Source: QNYQ01 sp964542985 (GTDB lineage Archaea; Thermoproteota; Thermoprotei_A; Sulfolobales; Pyrodictiaceae). From it: a stretch of 18,143 nucleotides of DNA. Position 1 is the first letter of the stretch. Each line of letters opens with the position of its first letter. The stretch spans positions 1 to 18,143 of the forward strand of contig CAZIWH010000035.1 in assembly GCA_964542985.1 (NCBI GenBank). Direction: 5' to 3'. The notes below the pieces were generated by a model. That model saw nothing but the letters and a program-made list of their open reading frames with translations, did not search any database and was not told the origin of the DNA. Positions 5,485-11,836 of the stretch are shown here, one piece after another. The position numbers and the translations under genes are program-made.

Positions 5485-6858
5485 ATGGACAGGGTTGACT
5501 GGTATGAGCTGTCCCGGAGGCTTCACCGGCTCTATGAGGGCAAGATAGAGGTTCTGCCCAAGGTTCCTGTCGCGTCCCGCGGCGAGTTCGCGGTATGGTA
5601 TACTCCCGGCGTGGCGGGGCCCGCGCTTGACAACGCCGGTGACCCGGAGGAGAGCTTCCTCAACACCTGGCGGTGGAACACGGTCGCGGTGGTGAGCGAT
5701 GGGACGAGGGTTCTAGGCCTCGGCAATGTGGGGCCCGAGGCAGCACTGCCGGTGATGGAGGGTAAGGCGCTTCTCTTCAAGGTGCTTGGCGGCGTCGACG
5801 CGGTGCCACTTGTACACCGTGGCCGCAGTGTGGAGGAGTGGCTCCGCCTGCTGGAGCTGCTGGAGCCCAGCTTCGGGGGAGTGAACCTCGAGGACATTGA
5901 GAGCCCCAAGTGCTTCCAGCTCCTAGACGAGACCCGGGAGAGGCTCGACATACCCGTCTGGCACGACGACCAACAGGGCACAGCCACGGTGACCCTCGCG
6001 GGGCTCATCAATGCGGCTAAGCTGACAGGGAGGAGGCTGAGGGAGATGAAGATAGTCCTGCTGGGCGCCGGGGCCGCGAACATCGCACTCTACAGGCTGC
6101 TACGTGCCTACGGCGTGCCAGCCGCCAACATCGCCGTCCTGGATTCCCGTGGACTCCTACACCCCCGTAGGAGGGACATCGAGTCGCTGAGGGAGAAGCA
6201 TCCCTGGAAGCACAGGATAGCCGTGGAGACTGGGGGCGCGTGGCTCGGCTCCCGCGACGCGGGTCCCGCGGAGGCCTTGCGGGGCGCCGATGCGCTGGTC
6301 GCGGCATCGAGGCCAGGGCCGGGAGTGGTGAAGCCCGAATGGGTCAGAGGCATGGCCAGGGATGCCATCGTGTTCGCGGAGGCTAACCCGGTGCCGGAGA
6401 TATGGCCTTGGGAGGCCCGGGAGGCCGGCGCAAGGGTTATCGCCACGGGTAGAAGTGACTTCCCGAATCAAGTTAACAATAGCCTCGCTTTCCCCGCCGT
6501 GTTCCGGGGCGTGCTCGACGTGAGGGCCCGCGCGATAACCGATGAGATGGCTATTGCTGCTGCGTTGGAGTTGGCGAGGTTTGCCGAGGAGAGGGGGCTC
6601 CGCGAGGACTACATAATCCCTGGCATGGAGGAGTGGGAGGTGTTCCCCAGGGTGGCGGCCGCGGTCGCGGCCAAGGCCTCAGAGCAGGGCCTCGCGAGAA
6701 AGCCGAGCAGCTACGAGGAGGAATTGGAGAGGGCGAGGAGGATAATCTCCGCCACCCTGGAGAAGATACGCGTACTCCGAGGGGCAGGGCTCATCGCCCC
6801 ACTGCCCCCGGACGTAGAGCGCGCAATCAAGGGCTACAATGGCAGCAGGGACGGGTAA
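5485..6858 (+). CDS. Malic enzyme (malate dehydrogenase, decarboxylating)
   Basis: Oxidative decarboxylation of malate to pyruvate and CO2 with NAD(P)+, in the cytoplasm. The 457 residues match the short prokaryotic/archaeal malic enzyme without the phosphotransacetylase domain of MaeB. Visible landmarks are VWYTPGVAGPA with the catalytic Tyr39, MEGKALLFK with Lys94, the metal-binding NLEDIESPKCF (E136, D137), WHDDQQGTA (159-167) with the metal Asp, the dinucleotide loop LLGAGAAN (192-199), and FPNQVNNSLAFPAVFRGVLD (326-345), the conserved C-terminal substrate/cofactor segment. I start at ATG 5485 because GAGGTG at 5472-5477 is well spaced; the frame is open back to 5410, but those extra residues are Cys/Arg-rich and unlike the family. 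NAD versus NADP preference cannot be decided here. The product pyruvate is the substrate of the Por complex encoded at the other end of the window. Confidence 0.93.
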   Translation: MDRVDWYELSRRLHRLYEGKIEVLPKVPVASRGEFAVWYTPGVAGPALDNAGDPEESFLNTWRWNTVAVVSDGTRVLGLGNVGPEAALPVMEGKALLFKVLGGVDAVPLVHRGRSVEEWLRLLELLEPSFGGVNLEDIESPKCFQLLDETRERLDIPVWHDDQQGTATVTLAGLINAAKLTGRRLREMKIVLLGAGAANIALYRLLRAYGVPAANIAVLDSRGLLHPRRRDIESLREKHPWKHRIAVETGGAWLGSRDAGPAEALRGADALVAASRPGPGVVKPEWVRGMARDAIVFAEANPVPEIWPWEAREAGARVIATGRSDFPNQVNNSLAFPAVFRGVLDVRARAITDEMAIAAALELARFAEERGLREDYIIPGMEEWEVFPRVAAAVAAKASEQGLARKPSSYEEELERARRIISATLEKIRVLRGAGLIAPLPPDVERAIKGYNGSRDG

Positions 6859-7420
6859 GCCAAAAACGCTGGTTCACAACAACATCCCCCTCGGGGGCGG
6901 CGTGGCGGCACAGGTATCCATACCGGCACGCCTGGCCCGCGAGGCCCGTAGAAGGGGGCTGGATCTAGAGTCGCTCGTGCTGGAGGCTGTGGCTGAGAAG
7001 CTGTCCAGCGACCCCTCCGAGGAGCTAGCAAATAGGCTCAGCATTGCCGGGCACATGCTGGTCCGCGCGAGGGAGGAGCTGGAGAAAGGGGACGCCGTTC
7101 AAGCATCGGAGAAGATATACAAAGCCGTAGAAGAGGCGTTGAAAGTGCTTGCATGCATCCACAGTCTAGAGGAGTGTGAGAGGGCTAGGAGGGAGGGCGG
7201 CTGGTGGAGCCGCCTCCTGGCCCGCGAGGCCCGCCGCCTCTCCAGGATCCTCGGTGCCCCCTGGATAGCTGAGGCCTGGGCCGAAGCCTTTGATCTGCAC
7301 GTCCACGGGTTCCACGAACACGTCTACAGCGTCGATGACATTGCCCCCGTGCTGCCGCTGGCCGAGCGCCTAGTCAAGCTCGCTGGGAAGAAGCTCCGGG
7401 AGACGCCTCACCAGGCGTAG
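6839..7420 (+). CDS. PaREP1-family protein with ribbon-helix-helix-like N-terminus
   Basis: The 193-residue protein matches the PaREP1/PaREP8 family, a crenarchaeal family of unclear function, in the segment LEKGDAVQASEKIYKAVEEA (81-100) and the later FDLHVHGFHE (151-160). The middle is all-helical with WWSRLLAREARRL. The first 55 residues include AAQVSIPARLAREARRRGLD followed by LESLVLEAVAEKL, which looks like the strand-helix-helix pattern of ribbon-helix-helix DNA-binding proteins and is an unusual addition in my judgement. Two cysteines, C106 and C113, flank a short loop. The ATG at 6839 overlaps the end of the malic enzyme gene by 20 bases, so translation is probably coupled. The 3' end overlaps the convergent oppF-like gene by 13 bases. 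HEPN-like toxin or sensor roles have been suggested for similar helical families; nothing here shows which. Confidence 0.82.
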   Translation: MAAGTGKPKTLVHNNIPLGGGVAAQVSIPARLAREARRRGLDLESLVLEAVAEKLSSDPSEELANRLSIAGHMLVRAREELEKGDAVQASEKIYKAVEEALKVLACIHSLEECERARREGGWWSRLLAREARRLSRILGAPWIAEAWAEAFDLHVHGFHEHVYSVDDIAPVLPLAERLVKLAGKKLRETPHQA

Positions 7421-8430
7421 GGGCAGGCGACCCAATGCCCCCTCTCCGCTTCAACCAGCCTAGGCTCCCCTTCCCTACACTCGGGTCTCGCCAGCGGGCA
7501 GCGGGGGGCGAAGCGGCAGCCGGGTGGCGGGTTCAGGGGGCTCGGCGGCTCCCCGGTTATCCTCCTCTCCCTCGCCCTCCTCCGGGCCTCCTCCGGGTCG
7601 GGGATCGGGATGCTGGAGAGCAGCATCCTCGTGTACGGGTGGAGAGGCTTCTCGAACACCTCCTCCGCGGGGCCGAGTTCCACTATCTTCCCCACATACA
7701 TGACTGCTATGTAGTCGCTCATGTAGCGGACTACGCCCAGGTCGTGGCTTATGAAGAGGTATGTGAGCCCGTGCTTCGCCTGTAGATCCTTCAACATGTT
7801 AAGTATCTGCGCCTGCACGCTCACATCCAGTGCGCTCGTGGGCTCGTCCAACACTATGAACTTCGGTTGGAGGGCGAGCACCCTAGCTATCGCAATCCTC
7901 TGCCTCTGGCCGCCGCTGAACTCATGAGGGTAGCGGTAGAGATGGCTCTCGTTAAGCCCGACTTCGTACAGCAGCTCCGTTATGTACTTCTCCGGGTCCT
8001 CCACCTTGATGCCGTGGACCTTGAGCACCTCATGTATGATGCTATATACTGTCATCCTCGGGTTGAGGCTCCCGTAGGGGTCCTGGAACACCATCTGCGC
8101 CTCCCTGCGGAACCTCTTCAGCTCCCTCCCCTTGAGCCGGAAGACGTCCCTGCCCTCGAAGAATACGCTCCCCGACGTAGGCTCCAGCAGGCGGAGCACG
8201 AGCTTGCCCACAGTGGTCTTCCCGCTCCCGCTCTCCCCTACAAGGCCCAGGGTCTTCCCACGTGGCACCAGGAAGGTCACGTCGTCGACAGCCCTGACCC
8301 AGCCCCTGACCCTTAGCAGCCCCTTCACCGGGAAGTACTTCTTCAAGTGGCTCACTACCAGTAACGGCTCCTCGCCCGGGATTAGCCTCGAGGCCTCCCG
8401 GAGTGCCTTCTCGAACCCTTTATCCGGCAA
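7408..8430 (-). CDS. Oligopeptide-type ABC transporter ATP-binding protein, OppF-like
   Basis: One of the two ATPases that power an Opp/Dpp-type importer on the cytoplasmic face. Of 340 residues, Walker A is GESGSGKT (65-72), the Q-loop glutamine is Q116, the signature is SGGQRQR (172-178), Walker B is FIVLDEP (191-197) and the H-loop histidine is H229. The C-terminal oligopeptide-transporter extension has C305RFAPRC311, C318 and C336, the cysteine pattern that binds an Fe-S cluster in some Dpp/Opp ATPases. HYFPVK-type wording near the start (LKKYFPVKG) and the short linker are typical of OppF/DppF rather than OppD. The start is TTG at 8430 with GAGGGGG upstream, two bases after the stop of the preceding ATPase gene. 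It is the last gene of the - strand operon. No other good start lies nearby. Confidence 0.92.
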   Translation of the reverse strand: MPDKGFEKALREASRLIPGEEPLLVVSHLKKYFPVKGLLRVRGWVRAVDDVTFLVPRGKTLGLVGESGSGKTTVGKLVLRLLEPTSGSVFFEGRDVFRLKGRELKRFRREAQMVFQDPYGSLNPRMTVYSIIHEVLKVHGIKVEDPEKYITELLYEVGLNESHLYRYPHEFSGGQRQRIAIARVLALQPKFIVLDEPTSALDVSVQAQILNMLKDLQAKHGLTYLFISHDLGVVRYMSDYIAVMYVGKIVELGPAEEVFEKPLHPYTRMLLSSIPIPDPEEARRRARERRITGEPPSPLNPPPGCRFAPRCPLARPECREGEPRLVEAERGHWVACPYAW

Positions 8431-8432
8431 GG

Positions 8433-9443
8433 CTAGGCCCCCTCATACAGCCAGCATGCCACACGGTGGCCAGGACCGACGGTGAAGTAGGGGGGCTTCT
8501 CCCTCCTACACCTCTCCATCGCCCTAGGGCAGCGTGGGTGGAACCTGCATCCCGGCGGAGGCCTAACCAGGTTGGGCACGCTCCCCGGTATGGCGTCCAG
8601 CCTCTCCAGCCTCCTCAACGGGTTCGGGACTGCGCGGAGCAGGGCCCTCGTGTAGGGGTGCAGGGGGTTCCGGAAGATCTCGTCCACGGGAGCCTCCTCC
8701 ACGAGCTGCCCCGCGTACATCACCCCGACGCGGTCACACATCTCAGCCACCAGGCCCATGTTATGGGTTATGAGGAGCAGAGTGAGCCCCCTCTCCCTCT
8801 TCAGCCTCCGGAGGAGCTCCATTATCTGTGCCTGCACTGTCGCATCCAGCGCCGTGGTAGGCTCATCAGCTATGATGAGCCTAGGCTTATTCGCGAGGCT
8901 CGTCGCTATCACCGCGCGCTGCTTCATCCCGCCGCTCATCTCGTGCGGGTACGCCTTCACCCTCTCCTCGGGGTCGGGTATCAAGGTGGCGCGGAGCAGC
9001 TCCACCGCCCTCGAGAAGCCCTCCTTTATCTTCTTGATGTAGCTGTGGACGAGCATTGTCTCGCTTATCTGGTAGCCGACCGTGTATAGTGGGTCAAGCG
9101 CTGCTCCGGGGTCCTGGAAGATGTATGCTATCTCGTCCCCCCTTATCCTGCGCAGCTCCTCCTCGCTTAGGGACAGGATGTCAACGGCCTTGCCTGGCTC
9201 TGGGTAGTAGATTATCCTGCCCCCCACTATTCTTCCCGGGGGCTGTATGAGCCTTGTCAACGCCCTGCTGGTGACGCTCTTCCCGCAGCCGGTCTCGCCG
9301 ACCAGGCAGTAGGTCTCCCCCCTCTCTATACAGAAGCTTACACCATCTATAGCCTTCACGACGCCGGCATAGGTGTAGAAGTTTACACGCAGATCTTCGA
9401 CTACTATTATCGGATCCCTGCAGCTATGCTTGCTGCTCAACAC
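8433..9443 (-). CDS. Oligopeptide-type ABC transporter ATP-binding protein, OppD-like
   Basis: The second ATPase of the importer. Its 336 residues carry Walker A GETGCGKS (49-56), Q-loop Q110 in IFQDPGAALDPL, the signature SGGMKQR (170-176), Walker B LIIADEP (189-195) and the H-loop histidine H227. SGGMKQR and the PEERVKAYPHEM stretch are typical of OppD/DppD. The C-terminal extension again has four cysteines (C299, C305, C312, C330). I chose GTG 9443, followed immediately by TTG, because AAGGAGG lies about seven bases upstream on the - strand. The gene starts inside the last 20 bases of the upstream permease gene, so the two are translationally coupled. It sits third in an oppB-C-D-F order. 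Confidence 0.93.
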   Translation of the reverse strand: MLSSKHSCRDPIIVVEDLRVNFYTYAGVVKAIDGVSFCIERGETYCLVGETGCGKSVTSRALTRLIQPPGRIVGGRIIYYPEPGKAVDILSLSEEELRRIRGDEIAYIFQDPGAALDPLYTVGYQISETMLVHSYIKKIKEGFSRAVELLRATLIPDPEERVKAYPHEMSGGMKQRAVIATSLANKPRLIIADEPTTALDATVQAQIMELLRRLKRERGLTLLLITHNMGLVAEMCDRVGVMYAGQLVEEAPVDEIFRNPLHPYTRALLRAVPNPLRRLERLDAIPGSVPNLVRPPPGCRFHPRCPRAMERCRREKPPYFTVGPGHRVACWLYEGA

Positions 9444-10602
9444 TCCCAGCCTCCTTCTTCACCTTGAACTCTATGCTCCTCCTCATCCTCGGGTCAAGGA
9501 TGTCGCGGAGCGCGTCTCCAAGCAGGTTGAAGCCGAACACGGTGAGGAATATCATGAGGCCAGGGAAGAATACCAGCCACCAGGCATTGGGGAAGTAGTT
9601 GCTGCCATCATATATTATCCTGCCCCAGTCCGCAAGGGGTGGCACAGCGCCGAGGCCCAGGAAGCTCAGCCCAGCCTCTGTGAGTATTACGCCGCCAAAG
9701 TCTATTGTGAGGAACACTAGCACGGGTCCCAGTATGTTGGGCAATATGTGGCTGAACAATATCCTTCTCGTCGGCACCCCGAGGGCCCTTGCAGCCTCGA
9801 CGTAGGTGTTCTCCCTAGCGCTGAGCACCATACCTCTCACGAGGCGGGCGTAGCCAGGCCACCAGACAATCCACAGCGCCACCACCACCGTTATCAAGCT
9901 AGCCAGCTGCACCACTTGGTTCGGCTTCACAGCGAACATGTAGAGCAGCACGCTAGCCACACTTGGATGGCTCTGGAGGAAGCTGCTCACCCGGCCCGTG
10001 AGCGTTGCTGACAACGCTATTGCTAGTACGAGCCCCGGGAACGCCAGGAATACGTCGGTAAGCCTCATTATGAGTTCGTCAACAACGCCGCCGTAGTAGC
10101 CGGACACGAGGCCCAGCACTATTCCTATCCACGGCCCCACCAGCATAACAAGTATAGCAACCATGAGGCTCGTCCGGGCACCGTAGAGCAGCCTGCTCAG
10201 AAGGTCTCTCCCGTAGTCGTCGCCTCCAAGCCACATCTTGAACGGACCCGGCTTGAGGCCCAGCATCCGGCAGAACCCATTGTCGGGGATATGCACTACA
10301 GTCCCTGGCGGCGCCAGCCTCGAGTGGGGGTCGCAGAACACGAGCTGTGCATCATAGCTTATCGGTGCAAGCCAGGGCCCAGCCACGGCAAGGAAGAGGA
10401 AGAACACCACCAGGGCTAGGCCGAGGAGCCCCGTTGGGCTCCTGTTCAGCGTGTAGAGCATCAGCCGCCACTCCTCTATCCTACCCTTATTCCTCAGCCG
10501 CCAGCCGGGTCTCACCTTTTCCGCTGCAGCAGCGAAGCCGTAGACCAGCGCATCGGCGAGCTTGTCGAGTAGCTTCTTCTCGTATACCTCTACCTCTGAC
10601 AC
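9424..10602 (-). CDS. Oligopeptide-type ABC transporter permease, OppC-like
   Basis: Membrane channel subunit. The 392 residues hold a long charged cytoplasmic N-terminus (1-55), a first membrane helix at about 57-79, and five more between about 146 and 364. The cytoplasmic coupling (EAA) loop YVEAARALGVPTRRILFSHI (267-286) contacts the ATPases, and LTEAGLSFLGLG and DALRDILDPRMR near the end are OppC/DppC hallmarks. Between helices 1 and 2 lies an extended outer loop with C90 and C111 that could form a disulfide; in many relatives this loop carries the WLGTDxxGRDxLSRLLYG motif, seen here as WLGGDDYGRDLLSRLLYG. The start is GTG 10602 with GGAGGGGG about six bases upstream. The gap to the preceding permease gene is 16 bases. 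Confidence 0.93.
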   Translation of the reverse strand: MSEVEVYEKKLLDKLADALVYGFAAAAEKVRPGWRLRNKGRIEEWRLMLYTLNRSPTGLLGLALVVFFLFLAVAGPWLAPISYDAQLVFCDPHSRLAPPGTVVHIPDNGFCRMLGLKPGPFKMWLGGDDYGRDLLSRLLYGARTSLMVAILVMLVGPWIGIVLGLVSGYYGGVVDELIMRLTDVFLAFPGLVLAIALSATLTGRVSSFLQSHPSVASVLLYMFAVKPNQVVQLASLITVVVALWIVWWPGYARLVRGMVLSARENTYVEAARALGVPTRRILFSHILPNILGPVLVFLTIDFGGVILTEAGLSFLGLGAVPPLADWGRIIYDGSNYFPNAWWLVFFPGLMIFLTVFGFNLLGDALRDILDPRMRRSIEFKVKKEAGSVEQQA

Positions 10603-10618
10603 AAGAACCCCCTCCAGC

Positions 10619-11632
10619 CTAGTACCTAACCCTGGGATCTATCACCGCGTAGAGCACGTCTACGACGAAGTTTACGCTCGTGTAGATTATAGCTATGAAG
10701 AGCACGCCGGCCATTAAGCCCAGGTAATCAGAATTATTGATGCTCTGTATCATGTAATTGCCTAGGCCGGGCAGCCCAAATATCGTCTCAGTTATAACGG
10801 CTCCGGCTAGTAGGCCGCCGAACTGAAGCCCCAGCACAGTCACTATAGGCGCCAGCGCGTTCCTCAATACATGCATGTATATCCTCCTGCGCGGGAATCC
10901 ACGTGCCAACATGAACTCCACATAGTCCCTGCTGTAGGCGTCGAGGAAGCTGTTCCTAACCAGCCTGGTAGTCACGCCTATGCCCGCGTAGGCTAGCAGG
11001 AGTGCAGGCAGCCAGAGCCTCCTAAGCAGCTCAGCTAGGTAGCTGATGTCCAGCTTAAGCAGCGCGTCTATCAAAGGCACGCCGGTAATGCTGTAGCTCG
11101 GTATGGGCATGCCAGCCAACGCTACCAGATGGAACTTGCTTAGCGGAGGCTTGTTGAACAGGAATATCGCCAGGTACGCGATCCAGAATATAGGTGTCGA
11201 TATCCCTATGAGCGCGAAAGCCCTTATAGCCATGTCTATTATGGTGTCGCGTTTTATCGCCGCTATTATGCCTAGCGGCACGCCTACCAAGAGTATGAAG
11301 AAGAACGATAACAAGGTCAACGGCAGCGTTACGGTTTTAAATGCTGTCAGTACGTCGTTCCATACGTAGTCGTTCGTCACGGGGCTAACGGCCTTACCAG
11401 TTAAAATCATTTTCATAAAGTAAACATATTGTATGTACCAGGGGTCGTTTAAGTGGTACTCCTTTATGAGCCTCTGGACAACGTCTGGCGAGGCCTTCTG
11501 GCCCCCAGCCCACAGCCTCGCCGGGTTAGCGGGGACAACAGCCGCTATCACAAACACGATGAAAGTCACACCGATAATAGTAGGTATGAAGGTGGCCAGC
11601 CTTCTCAGAATGAAACGGCGGAGATCAGCCAT
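10619..11632 (-). CDS. Oligopeptide-type ABC transporter permease, OppB-like
   Basis: First gene of the operon and partner of the OppC-like permease. Its 337 residues begin MADLRRFILRRLATFIPTII, the classic OppB/DppB N-terminus with the first membrane helix. Five further hydrophobic helices follow at about 103-125, 136-158, 205-223, 263-285 and 304-330. The coupling loop is DYVEFMLARGFPRRRIYMHV (236-255), and the protein ends VIDPRVRY as the family does. ATG 11632 is preceded by GGTGA on the - strand. The frame stays open to 11767, but those extra 45 residues are not family-like and would span the probable promoter, so I reject the longer form. A TATA-like box lies about 70 bases upstream in the region shared with the divergent binding-protein gene. 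Confidence 0.93.
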   Translation of the reverse strand: MADLRRFILRRLATFIPTIIGVTFIVFVIAAVVPANPARLWAGGQKASPDVVQRLIKEYHLNDPWYIQYVYFMKMILTGKAVSPVTNDYVWNDVLTAFKTVTLPLTLLSFFFILLVGVPLGIIAAIKRDTIIDMAIRAFALIGISTPIFWIAYLAIFLFNKPPLSKFHLVALAGMPIPSYSITGVPLIDALLKLDISYLAELLRRLWLPALLLAYAGIGVTTRLVRNSFLDAYSRDYVEFMLARGFPRRRIYMHVLRNALAPIVTVLGLQFGGLLAGAVITETIFGLPGLGNYMIQSINNSDYLGLMAGVLFIAIIYTSVNFVVDVLYAVIDPRVRY

Positions 11633-11699
11633 AGGCTCACCGTCTCCCTCGCCTCTCCTGGAAGCCTCGGGGCATAACCCAACGCCCACCAGGATCCCG

Positions 11700-11708
11700 T
11701 TAATATAG
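11700..11708 (-). promoter_or_regulatory. TATA-like box for the oppBCDF-type operon
   Basis: CTATATTAA on the - strand lies about 70 bases before the oppB-like ATG. Initiation 25 bases downstream would leave a leader of about 45 bases carrying the GGTGA site. It is the only clear AT-rich patch upstream of this gene. Confidence 0.5.
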
Positions 11709-11721
11709 CCTCTCTGACCAG

Positions 11722-11738
11722 TGCAGCGGCCCACTGCA
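11722..11738. promoter_or_regulatory. Inverted repeat in the opp divergent promoter region (1)
   Basis: TGCAG-N7-CTGCA, perfect 5-base arms, centred at 11730. It lies between the two opposed TATA-like boxes, so a bound regulator could act on both genes. Short arms make chance occurrence quite possible. Confidence 0.3.
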
Positions 11739-11740
11739 AG

Positions 11741-11759
11741 GCAGAGGTATGCTCTCTGC
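11741..11759. promoter_or_regulatory. Inverted repeat in the opp divergent promoter region (2)
   Basis: GCAGAG-N7-CTCTGC, perfect 6-base arms, centred at 11750. This is 20 bases, about two helical turns, from the dyad centred at 11730 and has the same 7-base spacer. It is a candidate operator pair. Confidence 0.35.
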
Positions 11760-11776
11760 GTGGGCAAAGAATAGGA

Positions 11777-11783
11777 CTTAAAT
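11777..11783 (+). promoter_or_regulatory. TATA-like box for the binding-protein gene
   Basis: CTTAAAT lies about 57 bases before the GTG at 11837. Initiation near 11805 would give a leader of about 30 bases that carries the GAGGTGA ribosome-binding site. Confidence 0.5.
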
Positions 11784-11787
11784 CCCC

Positions 11788-11807
11788 GGCCCCAAATTAT
11801 CGGGGCC
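11788..11807. promoter_or_regulatory. GGCCCC-N8-GGGGCC inverted repeat at the likely transcription start
   Basis: Perfect 6-base arms surround AAATTATC, immediately downstream of the TATA-like box and covering the expected start of transcription of the binding-protein gene. A protein bound here would block initiation; it could also form a small hairpin at the transcript start. Confidence 0.35.
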
Positions 11808-11836
11808 TACGAGCGAGCGATAAGAGGTGAACATGC

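Noticed and set aside
8872..8878. ATGATGA as a box C of a C/D guide RNA
   Set aside because: Lies inside an ATPase gene and has no CTGA box D at a suitable distance.
11633..11767. 45-residue N-terminal extension of the OppB-like permease
   Set aside because: Not family-like, spans the TATA-like box and dyads; ATG 11632 has a ribosome-binding site and the classic N-terminus.
11833..11836. ATG at 11833 as the start of the binding protein
   Set aside because: It is in a different frame; GTG 11837 is in frame and well spaced from GAGGTGA.
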